DNA from: Alteromonas sp. IB21
GTDB lineage: Bacteria; Pseudomonadota; Gammaproteobacteria; Enterobacterales; Alteromonadaceae
NCBI RefSeq assembly: GCF_016405965.1
Contig: NZ_JAEFCD010000034.1
Coordinates: 1-52,109 of the forward strand
Direction: 5' to 3'
Length of the DNA stretch: 52,109 bases
Shown: one piece after another, positions 36,831 to 45,553 of the stretch
Position numbering within the stretch: the stretch's first letter is position 1
How the letters are laid out: each line of letters begins with the position of its first letter
Position numbers and translations under genes: made by a program
The notes under the pieces: model-generated
Seen by the model: only the letters and a program-made list of their open reading frames with translations
Databases searched by the model: none
Told to the model about the DNA's origin: nothing

Positions 36831-37085
36831 ATGCCGCAGCACGTTCAACGTATTCTCATTATTCGTCTCAGCGCAATTGGCGATATTGTAATGGCTTCAG
36901 GCCTTCCGTCTAGTATCAATAGCATTTACACGTCAATCCCCCCCACTGATGAGATAACATGGTTGGTAGAAGCCCCATACACCGGGCAGGTAAGTACAAC
37001 CCCGAACGTTGACAATGGTATCCCATGTCCGAAATGGTGGCCTATGGGGAATTTGATGCGATTGGAGAAAGTCTTGTGCGTTTAA
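36831..37085 (+). pseudogene. N-terminal remnant of a family 9 glycosyltransferase (heptosyltransferase-like)
   Basis: The first about 65 residues are a recognisable GT9/heptosyltransferase start (RILIIRLSAIGDIVMASGLP, then ITWLVEAPYTG and a PK..W element). The frame then loses homology and stops after 84 codons, where an intact enzyme has roughly 340. The missing central and C-terminal parts include the sugar-nucleotide site, so it cannot be active. The start and no clear ribosome-binding site are uncertain. It is joined directly to the tail of a different glycosyltransferase. Confidence 0.75.
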
Positions 37086-37207
37086 CTAAGTAACCGACAT
37101 TACATAAACAATATGGCAATGCGCTATACCAACATGTTTCAGGGAAATTTAGCATAACGAATATGGATCATGCCTACGCCAACCTTATACCTCTCTTATT
37201 CAAGGGG
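37025..37207 (+). pseudogene. C-terminal remnant of a family 4 (GT-B) glycosyltransferase
   Basis: In the +2 frame relative to the GT9 remnant, the DNA reads YGEFDAIGESLVRLTK, then a TAA stop at 37091-37093, then PTLHKQYGNALYQHVSGKFS and ITNMDHAYANLIPLLFKG. This is the usual C-terminal end of GT4 enzymes (G-x-x-A-L-x-E-x-L...L-R-x-x-x-G-x-A...F-S-x-x-x-M...Y). No start and no upstream GT4 body are present. It looks like the surviving tail after a deletion that fused two genes, with a later nonsense change. Confidence 0.6.
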
Positions 37208-37261
37208 ACAAAAATATTAATAAGACGGTTAAAAATCTCGCCCAGCCCAGTTTATAGATAC

Positions 37262-37289
37262 AAAAAAGCCGCTCGAGAGCGGCTTTTTT
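37262..37289. terminator. Bidirectional intrinsic terminator ending the S10 operon
   Basis: A perfect 12-bp stem AAAAAAGCCGCT/AGCGGCTTTTTT with loop CGAG gives a T-run on both strands. It lies 23 bases after the rpsQ stop and closes the S10 operon there. Confidence 0.92.
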
Positions 37290-37311
37290 AAGACTTTGAA
37301 AAAGTTAGCGA

Positions 37312-37569
37312 TTAAACGCCAGCTTTCTCAACAACGTCAACTAGCATCCAAGATTTGTTCTTAGATAACGGGCGACATTCACGTACTGTTACTACGTCAC
37401 CTTGGTTGCACACGTTGTTTTCGTCGTGGGCGTGAAGCTTAGTAGAGCGCTTGATGAACTTCCCGTAGATTGGGTGCTTAACAAAACGTTCAACAACAAC
37501 AGTGATGGTTTTATCCATCTTGTTGCTAACCACACGACCTTGTACTGTACGAATTTTTTGCTCAGTCAT
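37312..37569 (-). CDS. rpsQ: 30S ribosomal protein S17 (uS17)
   Basis: This primary 16S rRNA-binding protein of the small-subunit body is 85 residues. Typical family sequence is [20 protein letters not shown], then [15 protein letters not shown] and [10 protein letters not shown]. Its ATG overlaps the rpmC stop by one base (TAATG), so the two are translationally coupled. It is the last gene of the operon: a bidirectional terminator follows, whereas rplN would be expected next in most Gammaproteobacteria. Confidence 0.98.
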   Translation of the reverse strand: MTEQKIRTVQGRVVSNKMDKTITVVVERFVKHPIYGKFIKRSTKLHAHDENNVCNQGDVVTVRECRPLSKNKSWMLVDVVEKAGV

Positions 37570-37760
37570 TACGCATCAGCCTTTTGAGTCAGAATGGTTT
37601 TAACACGCGCGATGTTACGACGTACTTTTCTCAACTGATCAGTTTTTTCAAGCTGACCTGTTGTGTGCTGCATGCGCAGGTTGAACTGTTCGCGTAGCAG
37701 GTTAATCAACTCTGCGTTCAGCTCTTCTACGCTTTTTTCTTTCAGTTCAGTCGCTTTCAT
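37569..37760 (-). CDS. rpmC: 50S ribosomal protein L29 (uL29)
   Basis: This small helical protein sits near the exit tunnel, where it helps dock trigger factor/SRP. Its 63 residues begin [18 protein letters not shown] and contain [11 protein letters not shown] and [11 protein letters not shown], typical of L29. The start overlaps the rplP stop by one base and the stop overlaps the rpsQ start by one base. Confidence 0.98.
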   Translation of the reverse strand: MKATELKEKSVEELNAELINLLREQFNLRMQHTTGQLEKTDQLRKVRRNIARVKTILTQKADA

Positions 37761-38170
37761 TACATCACCGTCCGAGTTACAAAGGTTGTTTTAAATGGCA
37801 GTTTAGCCGCTGCCAATTCAAACGCTTCGCGTGCAAGATTTTCAGGAACACCTTCCATCTCGTAAAGGACACGACCAGGCTGAATTTGGCATACCCAGTA
37901 CTCAACGTTACCTTTACCTTTACCTTGACGCACTTCAAGAGGCTTCTCAGTAATTGGCTTGTCAGGGAAAACTCGAATCCAAATTTTACCTTGACGCTTA
38001 ACGTGACGAGTCATAGCACGACGCGCTGCTTCGATTTGGCGCGCAGTCATACGACCACGGCCAACTGCTTTCAGGCCGTAAGTACCAAAGGCAACAGTAT
38101 TACCCGCTGCCAAGCCGCGGTTGCGGCCTTTGTGCATCTTACGGAACTTCATGCGTTTTGGTTGTAACAT
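37760..38170 (-). CDS. rplP: 50S ribosomal protein L16 (uL16)
   Basis: This late-assembling protein near the peptidyl-transferase centre and A-site tRNA has 136 residues, the standard length. Hallmarks are [19 protein letters not shown] at the start, [16 protein letters not shown] and the arginine-containing tip motif ([12 protein letters not shown], then [11 protein letters not shown]). Two bases separate it from the rpsC stop. Confidence 0.98.
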   Translation of the reverse strand: MLQPKRMKFRKMHKGRNRGLAAGNTVAFGTYGLKAVGRGRMTARQIEAARRAMTRHVKRQGKIWIRVFPDKPITEKPLEVRQGKGKGNVEYWVCQIQPGRVLYEMEGVPENLAREAFELAAAKLPFKTTFVTRTVM

Positions 38171-38172
38171 GA

Positions 38173-38877
38173 TTAGCCCTCTCGCTTAGCGTTGCGGCCT
38201 TTCTTCTTAGGTTGAGCAGCTGGTGCTTGCTCTTGAGTTGTAGGTAGACCACCTAGAACTTCACCTTTGAAGATCCATACTTTAACGCCGATGATACCGT
38301 AAGTAGTTGACGCTTCAGAGGTTGCGTAATCAATGTCCGCACGGAAAGTGTGCAGAGGAACGCGACCTTCGCGGTACCACTCAGAACGTGCAATTTCTGC
38401 ACCGCCCAAACGGCCGCTAACTTCAACTTTGATACCTTTTGCGCCTAGACGCATTGCGTTTTGTACTGCGCGCTTCATAGCACGACGGAACATAACACGA
38501 CGCTCTAGCTGGCTAGAGATGCTGTCAGCTACTAGCTGGCCATCTAGCTCTGGCTTACGTACTTCAGCGATGTTGATCTGAGCTGGCACGCCGGCGAGCT
38601 TAGATACGTAGTTACGCAACTTCTCTACGTCTTCACCTTTCTTACCGATAACCACGCCTGGACGAGCAGTGTGAATAGTCACACGGATGCTCTTAGCAGG
38701 ACGCTCGATCACGATTTTAGATAGTGAAGCGTTTTTAAGTTGCTTTGTCAGATACTGACGTACCTGATGATCGTTATACAGGTTATCTGCATAGTCTGCA
38801 GTATTAGCGTACCAGGTAGATGTCCATGGTTTGCTGATACCCAGGCGTATACCTGTAGGATGTACCTTCTGTCCCAT
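38173..38877 (-). CDS. rpsC: 30S ribosomal protein S3 (uS3)
   Basis: S3 lines the mRNA entry channel and has helicase activity together with S4 and S5. The 234 residues comprise an N-terminal KH-type domain ([14 protein letters not shown], the GxxG-type loop) and a C-terminal S3 domain ([20 protein letters not shown]). The tail is K/R/P/A-rich (ends [11 protein letters not shown]), as in marine Gammaproteobacteria. Confidence 0.98.
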   Translation of the reverse strand: MGQKVHPTGIRLGISKPWTSTWYANTADYADNLYNDHQVRQYLTKQLKNASLSKIVIERPAKSIRVTIHTARPGVVIGKKGEDVEKLRNYVSKLAGVPAQINIAEVRKPELDGQLVADSISSQLERRVMFRRAMKRAVQNAMRLGAKGIKVEVSGRLGGAEIARSEWYREGRVPLHTFRADIDYATSEASTTYGIIGVKVWIFKGEVLGGLPTTQEQAPAAQPKKKGRNAKREG

Positions 38878-38886
38878 TATCTACTC

Positions 38887-39219
38887 CTAGTTATCCGCTA
38901 CAACCACAGTGATGTGACTGCTGCGCTTAAAGATACGATCAGCACGGCCTTTGGCACGTGGCTTGATACGCTTCATAGTTGGACCTTCGTCAACGAAAAT
39001 CTTGGCAACGACTAGCTCGTCGATGTCCGCGCCTTCGTTGTGCTCTGCGTTAGCAATCGCAGATTCCAAAACTTTCTTTACTAGCGCTGCGCTTTTCTTC
39101 GGGCTGTACGCAAGAAGCTCAAGTGCTTTCTCAACGTGCATTCCACGAATTTGATCCGCAACCAAGCGTGCCTTTTGAGCCGACGTGCGGGCAAAACGGT
39201 GTTTAGCTAATGCTTCCAT
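38887..39219 (-). CDS. rplV: 50S ribosomal protein L22 (uL22)
   Basis: L22 lines the polypeptide exit tunnel; its beta-hairpin is a site of macrolide-resistance changes. The 110-residue product has the usual helical body ([16 protein letters not shown], then [20 protein letters not shown]) and the hairpin [14 protein letters not shown] with the wild-type-like sequence. Ten bases separate its stop from the rpsC start. Confidence 0.98.
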   Translation of the reverse strand: MEALAKHRFARTSAQKARLVADQIRGMHVEKALELLAYSPKKSAALVKKVLESAIANAEHNEGADIDELVVAKIFVDEGPTMKRIKPRAKGRADRIFKRSSHITVVVADN

Positions 39220-39230
39220 CTTCCTACCCC

Positions 39231-39506
39231 TTAACGTTTAGCTTTCTTGTCCGCGACATGGCCGCGGTAAGTACGCGTTGGCGCAAATTCGCCCAACTTG
39301 TGGCCGACCATTTCGTCACTAATAATGACAGGTACATGTTGGCGACCGTTATGGACCGCAATGGTCAACCCAATCATATCTGGGATGATCATAGAACGAC
39401 GAGACCAAGTTTTGATTGGTTTACGTTCGTTCTTTTCCACTGCAGCCTCTACCTTCTTCAGCAAGTGAAGGTCAATAAAAGGACCTTTCTTGAGAGAACG
39501 TGGCAT
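39231..39506 (-). CDS. rpsS: 30S ribosomal protein S19 (uS19)
   Basis: This is a head protein that contacts S13 and the A-site. The 91 residues show [20 protein letters not shown], the [13 protein letters not shown] motif and [15 protein letters not shown] near the C-terminus, all standard. It lies between rplB and rplV with short gaps. Confidence 0.98.
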   Translation of the reverse strand: MPRSLKKGPFIDLHLLKKVEAAVEKNERKPIKTWSRRSMIIPDMIGLTIAVHNGRQHVPVIISDEMVGHKLGEFAPTRTYRGHVADKKAKR

Positions 39507-39521
39507 GGTGAATCCTCGCTA

Positions 39522-40346
39522 TTACTTGTTTCGACGACGTACGATAAGCTTATCAGTACGCTTGTTGCTTCGGGTTTTCTTACCTTTGGTAGGAACACCC
39601 CAAGGAGTTACTGGGTGACGACCGCCTGATGTACGACCTTCACCACCACCGTGTGGGTGATCAACCGGGTTCATGGCAACACCACGAACGGTAGGACGAA
39701 CACCACGCCAGCGTGTAGCACCAGCTTTACCTAGTGAACGAAGCATGTGCTCTGCATTGCCAACTTCACCAATAGTGGCGCGGCAATCAGATAGAACTTT
39801 ACGCATTTCGCCAGAGCGCAGACGTAGAGTAACGTAGTTTCCGTCACGTGCTAGGATCTGAGCATAAGCACCAGCAGAACGTGCAATTTGTGCACCCTTG
39901 CCAGGCTTCATTTCAATGGCGTGTACAACAGAACCTACAGGAATGTTACGCATAGGTAGAGTGTTACCAGACTTGATCGGAGCGTCCGAACCAGACTGGA
40001 TAGCATCACCTGCTTTCATACCCTTAGGAGCTAGAATGTAACGACGTTCACCGTCTGCGTACAATACTAGAGCAATGTTAGCAGAACGGTTTGGATCGTA
40101 CTCTAAACGCTCAACTTTAGCTGGAATGCCGTCTTTGTTGCGTTTGAAGTCGATTACACGATAGTGTTGCTTGTGACCACCACCGATGTGACGAGTCGTA
40201 ATACGACCACCGTTGTTACGACCACCAGACTTGCTGTTTTTCTCTAGCAAAGGCGCATAAGGTGCACCTTTGTGCAGGTCAGGATTAACGACCTGAACAA
40301 CGTGACGACGACCGGCAGAAGTTGGCTTAGCTTTCAATAATGGCAT
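39522..40346 (-). CDS. rplB: 50S ribosomal protein L2 (uL2)
   Basis: L2 supports subunit joining and peptidyl transfer. The 274-residue length is normal. Motifs include [22 protein letters not shown] and the C-terminal [20 protein letters not shown] with the functionally important histidine. Confidence 0.98.
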   Translation of the reverse strand: MPLLKAKPTSAGRRHVVQVVNPDLHKGAPYAPLLEKNSKSGGRNNGGRITTRHIGGGHKQHYRVIDFKRNKDGIPAKVERLEYDPNRSANIALVLYADGERRYILAPKGMKAGDAIQSGSDAPIKSGNTLPMRNIPVGSVVHAIEMKPGKGAQIARSAGAYAQILARDGNYVTLRLRSGEMRKVLSDCRATIGEVGNAEHMLRSLGKAGATRWRGVRPTVRGVAMNPVDHPHGGGEGRTSGGRHPVTPWGVPTKGKKTRSNKRTDKLIVRRRNK

Positions 40347-40360
40347 TTCTAATCCCCTTC

Positions 40361-40660
40361 TTACTCAGCACCACCGACAAAGTCGATGTCCTGACCTTCT
40401 TTAAGAACCACGTAGGCCTTTTTCCAGTCGCTGCGCTTACCGAAAGACATGCCGTGACGCTTGGTTTTACCCTTAACGTTCACAGTACGAACACCTTGAA
40501 CTTCAACTTCAAACAGTTTTTCAACTGCTGCTTTGATTTCAGCTTTGTTCGCGTCTTTAGCTACTTTAAATACAACTGTGTTGTTCGCTTCAGCAGCCAT
40601 TGTAGACTTTTCTGAAACGTGAGGTGCAACTAGCACCTTCAGTAGACGTTCTTCTTTCAT
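40361..40660 (-). CDS. rplW: 50S ribosomal protein L23 (uL23)
   Basis: L23 lies at the tunnel exit and is the docking site for trigger factor and SRP. The 99 residues begin [20 protein letters not shown], with the acidic-basic central hairpin [20 protein letters not shown]. Its start overlaps the rplD stop by four bases (ATGA-type), which couples translation. Confidence 0.98.
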   Translation of the reverse strand: MKEERLLKVLVAPHVSEKSTMAAEANNTVVFKVAKDANKAEIKAAVEKLFEVEVQGVRTVNVKGKTKRHGMSFGKRSDWKKAYVVLKEGQDIDFVGGAE

Positions 40661-41262
40661 GCTAACGCCTCCTCAAGTTGTTTAACCGCATCAGCAGTCA
40701 TTAGCACTTTCTCAAATGCAATCAAGCTCACTGGGTCGATGCCTGCAACGTCACGTACGTCAACTTTGTACAAGTTGCGTGCCGCTAGGAACAAGTTCTC
40801 ATCAACTTCAGGAGTAACGATTAGAACGTCGTTTAGTTCATATTCGTTAAGTGCAGAAATAAGAGCTTTAGTCTTAGGTGCGTCAACACCGAACTTCTCT
40901 ACAACAACCAAACGGTCTTGACGGATTAGTTCAGACAAGATGCTCTTGATCGCACCGCGATACATTTTCTTGTTAACTTTTTGGTCGAAGTCACGAGGCT
41001 TCGCTGCAAAAGCACGGCCACCGCCAACCCAGATTGGGCTACGGATAGTACCAGCACGTGCACGGCCAGTACCTTTTTGACGCCATGGCTTCTTACCGCC
41101 ACCACGAACTTCAGCGCGAGTTTTCTGCGCTTTTGTACCCTGACGAGCGCCTGCTCCGTAAGCTACAACTACCTGGTGTACCAGGGCTTCGTTGAATTCA
41201 CGTCCAAAGGTCGCTTCGGATACTTCAAGAGCGCTTTGCGCGTCTTTCAATGTTAATTCCAT
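40657..41262 (-). CDS. rplD: 50S ribosomal protein L4 (uL4)
   Basis: L4 binds 23S rRNA and has an extended loop into the exit tunnel. In E. coli, excess L4 also represses the S10 operon by transcription attenuation and translation inhibition at the leader. The 201 residues include the tunnel loop [19 protein letters not shown] and [14 protein letters not shown]. The leader upstream of rpsJ carries a hairpin plus U-run fitting this control. Confidence 0.98.
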   Translation of the reverse strand: MELTLKDAQSALEVSEATFGREFNEALVHQVVVAYGAGARQGTKAQKTRAEVRGGGKKPWRQKGTGRARAGTIRSPIWVGGGRAFAAKPRDFDQKVNKKMYRGAIKSILSELIRQDRLVVVEKFGVDAPKTKALISALNEYELNDVLIVTPEVDENLFLAARNLYKVDVRDVAGIDPVSLIAFEKVLMTADAVKQLEEALA

Positions 41263-41280
41263 CAGTTCACTCCCCAGACG

Positions 41281-41919
41281 TTACGCTTTAACAGCTGGCT
41301 TTACGATTACATCGTTGCCAGTTGCGCCAGGTACGGCACCTTTTACAAGGATAAGGCCGTTCTCTACGTCAACACGTACAACTTCCAAAGACTGCGTAGT
41401 CACTTGCTTGTTACCAAGCTGACCAGCCATTTTCTTGCCTTTGAATACTTTACCTGGTGATTGGTTTTGGCCAATTGAACCAGGTGCGCGGTGTGACAAA
41501 GAGTTACCGTGTGTCATACGCTGTGAACTGAAGTTCCAGCGTTTGATAGCACCTTGGAAACCTTTACCTTTTGATGTACCAGTGACATCAATCTTTTTAG
41601 TGTCGTTAAAGATTTCAACAGTGATTTCACTGCCTACTTCGATATCGGCACCTTCGTTATCTTCTAAGCGGAATTCTACTAGAGTGCGTCCAGCTTCAAC
41701 ACCAGCTTTAGCAAAGTGACCTGCTTCAGCTTTGTTGATGCGGTTAGCTTTTTTAGTTCCAGCAGTAACCTGAAGAGCGCGATAACCGTCAGTTTCCTCA
41801 GTACGAAGCTGAGTAACACGGTTTGGGGTCGCTTCAATAACAGTCACAGGGATAGACGTACCATCTTCAGTGAAGATGCGAGTCATACCCACTTTACGAC
41901 CGACTAGACCAATCGCCAT
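41281..41919 (-). CDS. rplC: 50S ribosomal protein L3 (uL3)
   Basis: L3 starts early 50S assembly and reaches the peptidyl-transferase centre. The 212-residue protein has [20 protein letters not shown], the [17 protein letters not shown] region and the [20 protein letters not shown] loop, which includes the glutamine methylated by PrmB in E. coli (the QxxxPG element). Confidence 0.98.
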   Translation of the reverse strand: MAIGLVGRKVGMTRIFTEDGTSIPVTVIEATPNRVTQLRTEETDGYRALQVTAGTKKANRINKAEAGHFAKAGVEAGRTLVEFRLEDNEGADIEVGSEITVEIFNDTKKIDVTGTSKGKGFQGAIKRWNFSSQRMTHGNSLSHRAPGSIGQNQSPGKVFKGKKMAGQLGNKQVTTQSLEVVRVDVENGLILVKGAVPGATGNDVIVKPAVKA

Positions 41920-41937
41920 TGTTATAACCCTCTCTTG

Positions 41938-42477
<540 letters not shown>

Positions 42478-42505
42478 ATTATACAGAAAGGAAGGAGCAA
42501 TGCAA
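42478..42505 (-). promoter_or_regulatory. Strong sigma-70 promoter of the S10 operon
   Basis: On the minus strand TTGCAT, 16 bases and a perfect TATAAT at plus-strand 42478-42483 form the promoter. Start of transcription would be near 42471, giving a leader of about 220 bases. The discriminator after the -10 is GC-rich (TCGCGCCC), as in stringently controlled promoters. Confidence 0.8.
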
Positions 42506-42668
42506 GAGGTAGTTTGCTTTTTATACACATATTTTTAGGCTATATAACTGTATGTAACTGTCTATAAGTAGTATTGTTGCTTTCTCGGTATGCGTATACC
42601 TTAGTACCCTACGAAGAAAATGATAAATAATTAGAAATGGACGGGCCGTCCTTGTTAGAAGTGAGAAT
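42506..42668. other. Divergent gap before the GAF-GspE gene
   Basis: No gene. Two short palindromes stand out: GGTAT-gcgt-ATACC (42587-42600) and GGACGG-g-CCGTCC (42639-42651), the latter just ahead of the ribosome-binding site of the ATPase gene, where it could bind a regulator or fold in the mRNA leader. Confidence 0.4.
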
Positions 42669-44885
42669 ATGGAAGTACTGAATAACCAGCAAACTTTTGC
42701 ACAAATAAAACGTATCCTTAATAACCATTCCACACTTTTGGATGCGTACGGGTTGTTGGAGCCGATTATACTCGAGTTGTTCGGTGCCCAACGCATGAGT
42801 ATTTTTCAGCGCCGACGTCAACACCAGGATTTAGTTGCTCGCTTTAAAACAGGTAAGGAAACACTTGAAATCAAGGTTCCTATCAGTCCCATGTCCATTG
42901 CTGGCTATGTTGCTCTATCTCAAAAAGCCGTAGTTATCGACGACCCATATAGTCCCACGTTGCTACAAAGTATTCACCCCCGTCTTCGTTTCGCGGATAG
43001 ATTCGACAAAGACAGTGACTTCAGAACACAAAATATTCTCTGCGTTCCCATAATGAATGCGGGCGTCTTGATGGGTGTTATCCAAATCATCAACAAAGTA
43101 AATGGTGCTTTCACTGAGAACGACCTTAAACTCGGTAGCGCCCTTGCACTTATCCTTGGCGACAAGTTTAGATTTGAGTTAGGCGGCACCAATAATCCTT
43201 TCGATCTTCTTGTTCATAAAAGCCTTTTGGAAGAAGCAACGCTTAAAGATATTCAAGCGAGTACACCGGACATTCGGGTATTTATCCAGCGCCTAGTTTC
43301 AGAATACCGCATACCCGAGGACGAAATTGGCAACTCACTATCTATTCATTATCAAGTCCCATTTATTCCCTATTTGCCCGACAAGTACCACAGATTTGAA
43401 AACGAAAGTCGGCTAAATGTTTCTTACCTAAAAAGAAACTATGTTGCAGTTATTGCTGATGCGCACGACAAACCTATCGTGCTCATGGCAGAACCTAATA
43501 ATGCAGCGCTGCTCATGGAAATTGAAAGTGCTATGGGTATTGATAGTTATGAAATAGCGGTGAGCCTTCCTAGCTTAATTCTGCAATACCTAGGTGAAAA
43601 TACCGGCGGCGGTGGCCCTGGTGAGATGAGTGATATTCTAGATGAAATAAGCTCATCGAACGATGACAACGACGAGCAAATTGATGAGTTATCAGACGAC
43701 GCGCCTGCCGTTGTTCGTTTGGTTAGCCGCATATTACATGACGCAAAACGACTTAATGCATCTGACATTCATATCGACCCGGAAAAAAATGCTCCAACAC
43801 GCGTGCGCATGCGGGTAGATGGCGTCTGCCGTGACATGAACCAAGTGCCTAACTCTCACCATAGCGCCGTTATTGCACGTATAAAAATCATGTCTAACCT
43901 AAACATTGCGGAAAAGCGCGTACCGCAAGATGGAAAGCTCGCCTTTAGAATGAACGGGCAGCTGGTCGAAGTGCGGGTTGCCACAATTCCAACCGTCGCC
44001 GGTGAAGGAGTGGTAATGCGGATATTGGCGTCGGGTGGCGCCATGCCGATCGATAAGATGAACCTAGCACCAACAAATCGCGCGCGTCTCGAAGAAATGA
44101 TTAAAAAGCCACACGGTATATTACTTGTGGTAGGGCCCACAGGTTCGGGTAAAACGACGACCCTTCACGCTATTTTGGGTTATTTAAATACGCCAGAGAA
44201 GAAGATTTGGACGGCAGAGGATCCTGTGGAAATTACCCAGCCAGGGCTTCAGCAGGTTCAAGTAAGCCCTAAGATTGGCTTTAACTTTGCTGCAGCGTTG
44301 CGCGCATTTTTACGTGCTGACCCCGATATTATTCTTATTGGTGAGATGCGTGATAAAGAGACCGCTCATGCGGGTATTGAAGCGTCTTTAACGGGTCACT
44401 TAGTGCTGTCGACACTGCATACTAACTCTGCCCCCGAAACCATTACCCGTTTACTCGACTTAGGCCTTGATCCAGTCAACTTCTCTGATGCTTGTGTGGG
44501 GATATTAGCACAGCGTCTTATTAGAACCTTGTGTGGTAGTTGCAAAGAGAAATACCTCGCTACCGAGACTGATATCGCGTTTATAGAGCGCCAGTACGGC
44601 AAGGAACTCATGTCAGAGCTAAACATCCAAACGCCTCTTGAACTCTACAAAGCAAAAGGATGCCAAGAGTGCGGCAATACAGGTTATAAAGGCCGAACCG
44701 GTGTCCATGAATTATTGGGTATGACACCGGAGCTTCGCTCTATGGTTTATAAAGAGGCGAGTGTCGCAGACATGAAGGCACAGGCAGCTAAAGATGGAAT
44801 GCGTACGCTCGTTCAGGACGCCATTTACAAAGTGATCAAAGGTGACACCGACTTAGCACAGGTCCAGATTATAGGCGGTGAATAG
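42669..44885 (+). CDS. Orphan GspE/PilB-type secretion ATPase with N-terminal GAF domain
   Basis: This 738-residue protein joins a sensory and a motor module. Residues about 20-170 form a GAF domain (PISPMSIAGYVALSQKAVVI, LCVPIMNAGVLMGVIQIIN, FTENDLKLGSALA). Residues about 180-310 resemble the N-terminal domain of GspE/MshE ATPases, followed by an acidic linker (326-345). The C-terminal ATPase has Walker A GPTGSGKTT (489-497), the Asp/His boxes and Walker B DPDIILIGEMRD (551-562), and a zinc tetracysteine C622/C625/C665/C668. No pilin, GspF or prepilin peptidase gene is adjacent. It may power a T4P/T2SS encoded elsewhere, gated by a GAF ligand (possibly a cyclic nucleotide); this is inference. 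Confidence 0.9.
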   Translation: MEVLNNQQTFAQIKRILNNHSTLLDAYGLLEPIILELFGAQRMSIFQRRRQHQDLVARFKTGKETLEIKVPISPMSIAGYVALSQKAVVIDDPYSPTLLQSIHPRLRFADRFDKDSDFRTQNILCVPIMNAGVLMGVIQIINKVNGAFTENDLKLGSALALILGDKFRFELGGTNNPFDLLVHKSLLEEATLKDIQASTPDIRVFIQRLVSEYRIPEDEIGNSLSIHYQVPFIPYLPDKYHRFENESRLNVSYLKRNYVAVIADAHDKPIVLMAEPNNAALLMEIESAMGIDSYEIAVSLPSLILQYLGENTGGGGPGEMSDILDEISSSNDDNDEQIDELSDDAPAVVRLVSRILHDAKRLNASDIHIDPEKNAPTRVRMRVDGVCRDMNQVPNSHHSAVIARIKIMSNLNIAEKRVPQDGKLAFRMNGQLVEVRVATIPTVAGEGVVMRILASGGAMPIDKMNLAPTNRARLEEMIKKPHGILLVVGPTGSGKTTTLHAILGYLNTPEKKIWTAEDPVEITQPGLQQVQVSPKIGFNFAAALRAFLRADPDIILIGEMRDKETAHAGIEASLTGHLVLSTLHTNSAPETITRLLDLGLDPVNFSDACVGILAQRLIRTLCGSCKEKYLATETDIAFIERQYGKELMSELNIQTPLELYKAKGCQECGNTGYKGRTGVHELLGMTPELRSMVYKEASVADMKAQAAKDGMRTLVQDAIYKVIKGDTDLAQVQIIGGE

Positions 44886-44994
44886 CCTCCGGTTTTTTGG
44901 TGTAAAGATGGAATCTCAAAAGAACTGTACCTTTGCTCAGGTTATTTAGAGCAAAGTGTGTAGTACAAATATATAAAAAAGGAAAGGAAACCCT

Positions 44995-45489
44995 ATGAAC
45001 AGAAGACTCATTTTAGCTACAGCAATAACTTGTCTTAGCTTGTCTTTATCAGCAGTTGCGCAAGTAAAAACTAAAAATAATATCTGGAAGACCGAGTATA
45101 TATCCACCTTAGAGCTAGGTTTACATGCATTGAAAGCGAAAAGGTATGACAAAGCGCTCGATAAACTAACCGAGTCAGCAAAAATGGGAAATAAAGAAGG
45201 CCAATTCTACCTTGCCCAAATGTACTTTCAAGGGTGGGGAACCCCTGTAAACTACGAAGAAGGTTGGTTATGGTTAAGTGTTGCTATGGAACAAAAAACT
45301 GCTGAATGGAATCGCTCTTATCGTCAAATCAAAAATTCGCTGCCAGAAGATTATATAGAAGCGTTAGAGCCATACGTGGATGAATACATGTCTTTATATG
45401 GTGCTGACGCACAAGATTTAAGATGTGAAAAACGAGCCGCTATTGGGTCTAATATTAAAGAGATCATTTGCGAAAAACGTTACTACTAA
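44995..45489 (+). CDS. Exported Sel1-repeat protein
   Basis: This 164-residue protein has a signal peptide (cleavage after AVA near residue 22). Residues about 35-100 contain Sel1/TPR-like helices, with the diagnostic A..G...AQ..LAQMY..GWGTPVNYEEGWLWLSVA. The C-terminal part has two cysteines (RCEKRAA, IICEKRYY) that may pair in the periplasm. GGAAAGGAAA precedes the ATG. The partner is unknown; Sel1 modules usually mediate protein contacts. Confidence 0.82.
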   Translation: MNRRLILATAITCLSLSLSAVAQVKTKNNIWKTEYISTLELGLHALKAKRYDKALDKLTESAKMGNKEGQFYLAQMYFQGWGTPVNYEEGWLWLSVAMEQKTAEWNRSYRQIKNSLPEDYIEALEPYVDEYMSLYGADAQDLRCEKRAAIGSNIKEIICEKRYY

Positions 45490-45499
45490 CAACAAATAA

Positions 45500-45535
45500 A
45501 AATGCCGCCTATTCAAGACTGAATAAACGGCATTT
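45500..45535. terminator. Bidirectional terminator between the Sel1 gene and acnA
   Basis: A compound hairpin has outer stem AAATGCCG/CGGCATTT and inner stem TATTCA/TGAATA with loop AGAC. It lies between two convergent stops, 11 bases after one and 19 bases before the other. Confidence 0.75.
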
Positions 45536-45553
45536 CTTAGCTTGTATGGTGAC

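Noticed and set aside
38740..39629. Plus-strand frames of 91-139 codons across the ribosomal genes
   Set aside because: They are antisense to rpsC, rplV, rpsS and rplB and arise from biased codon use.
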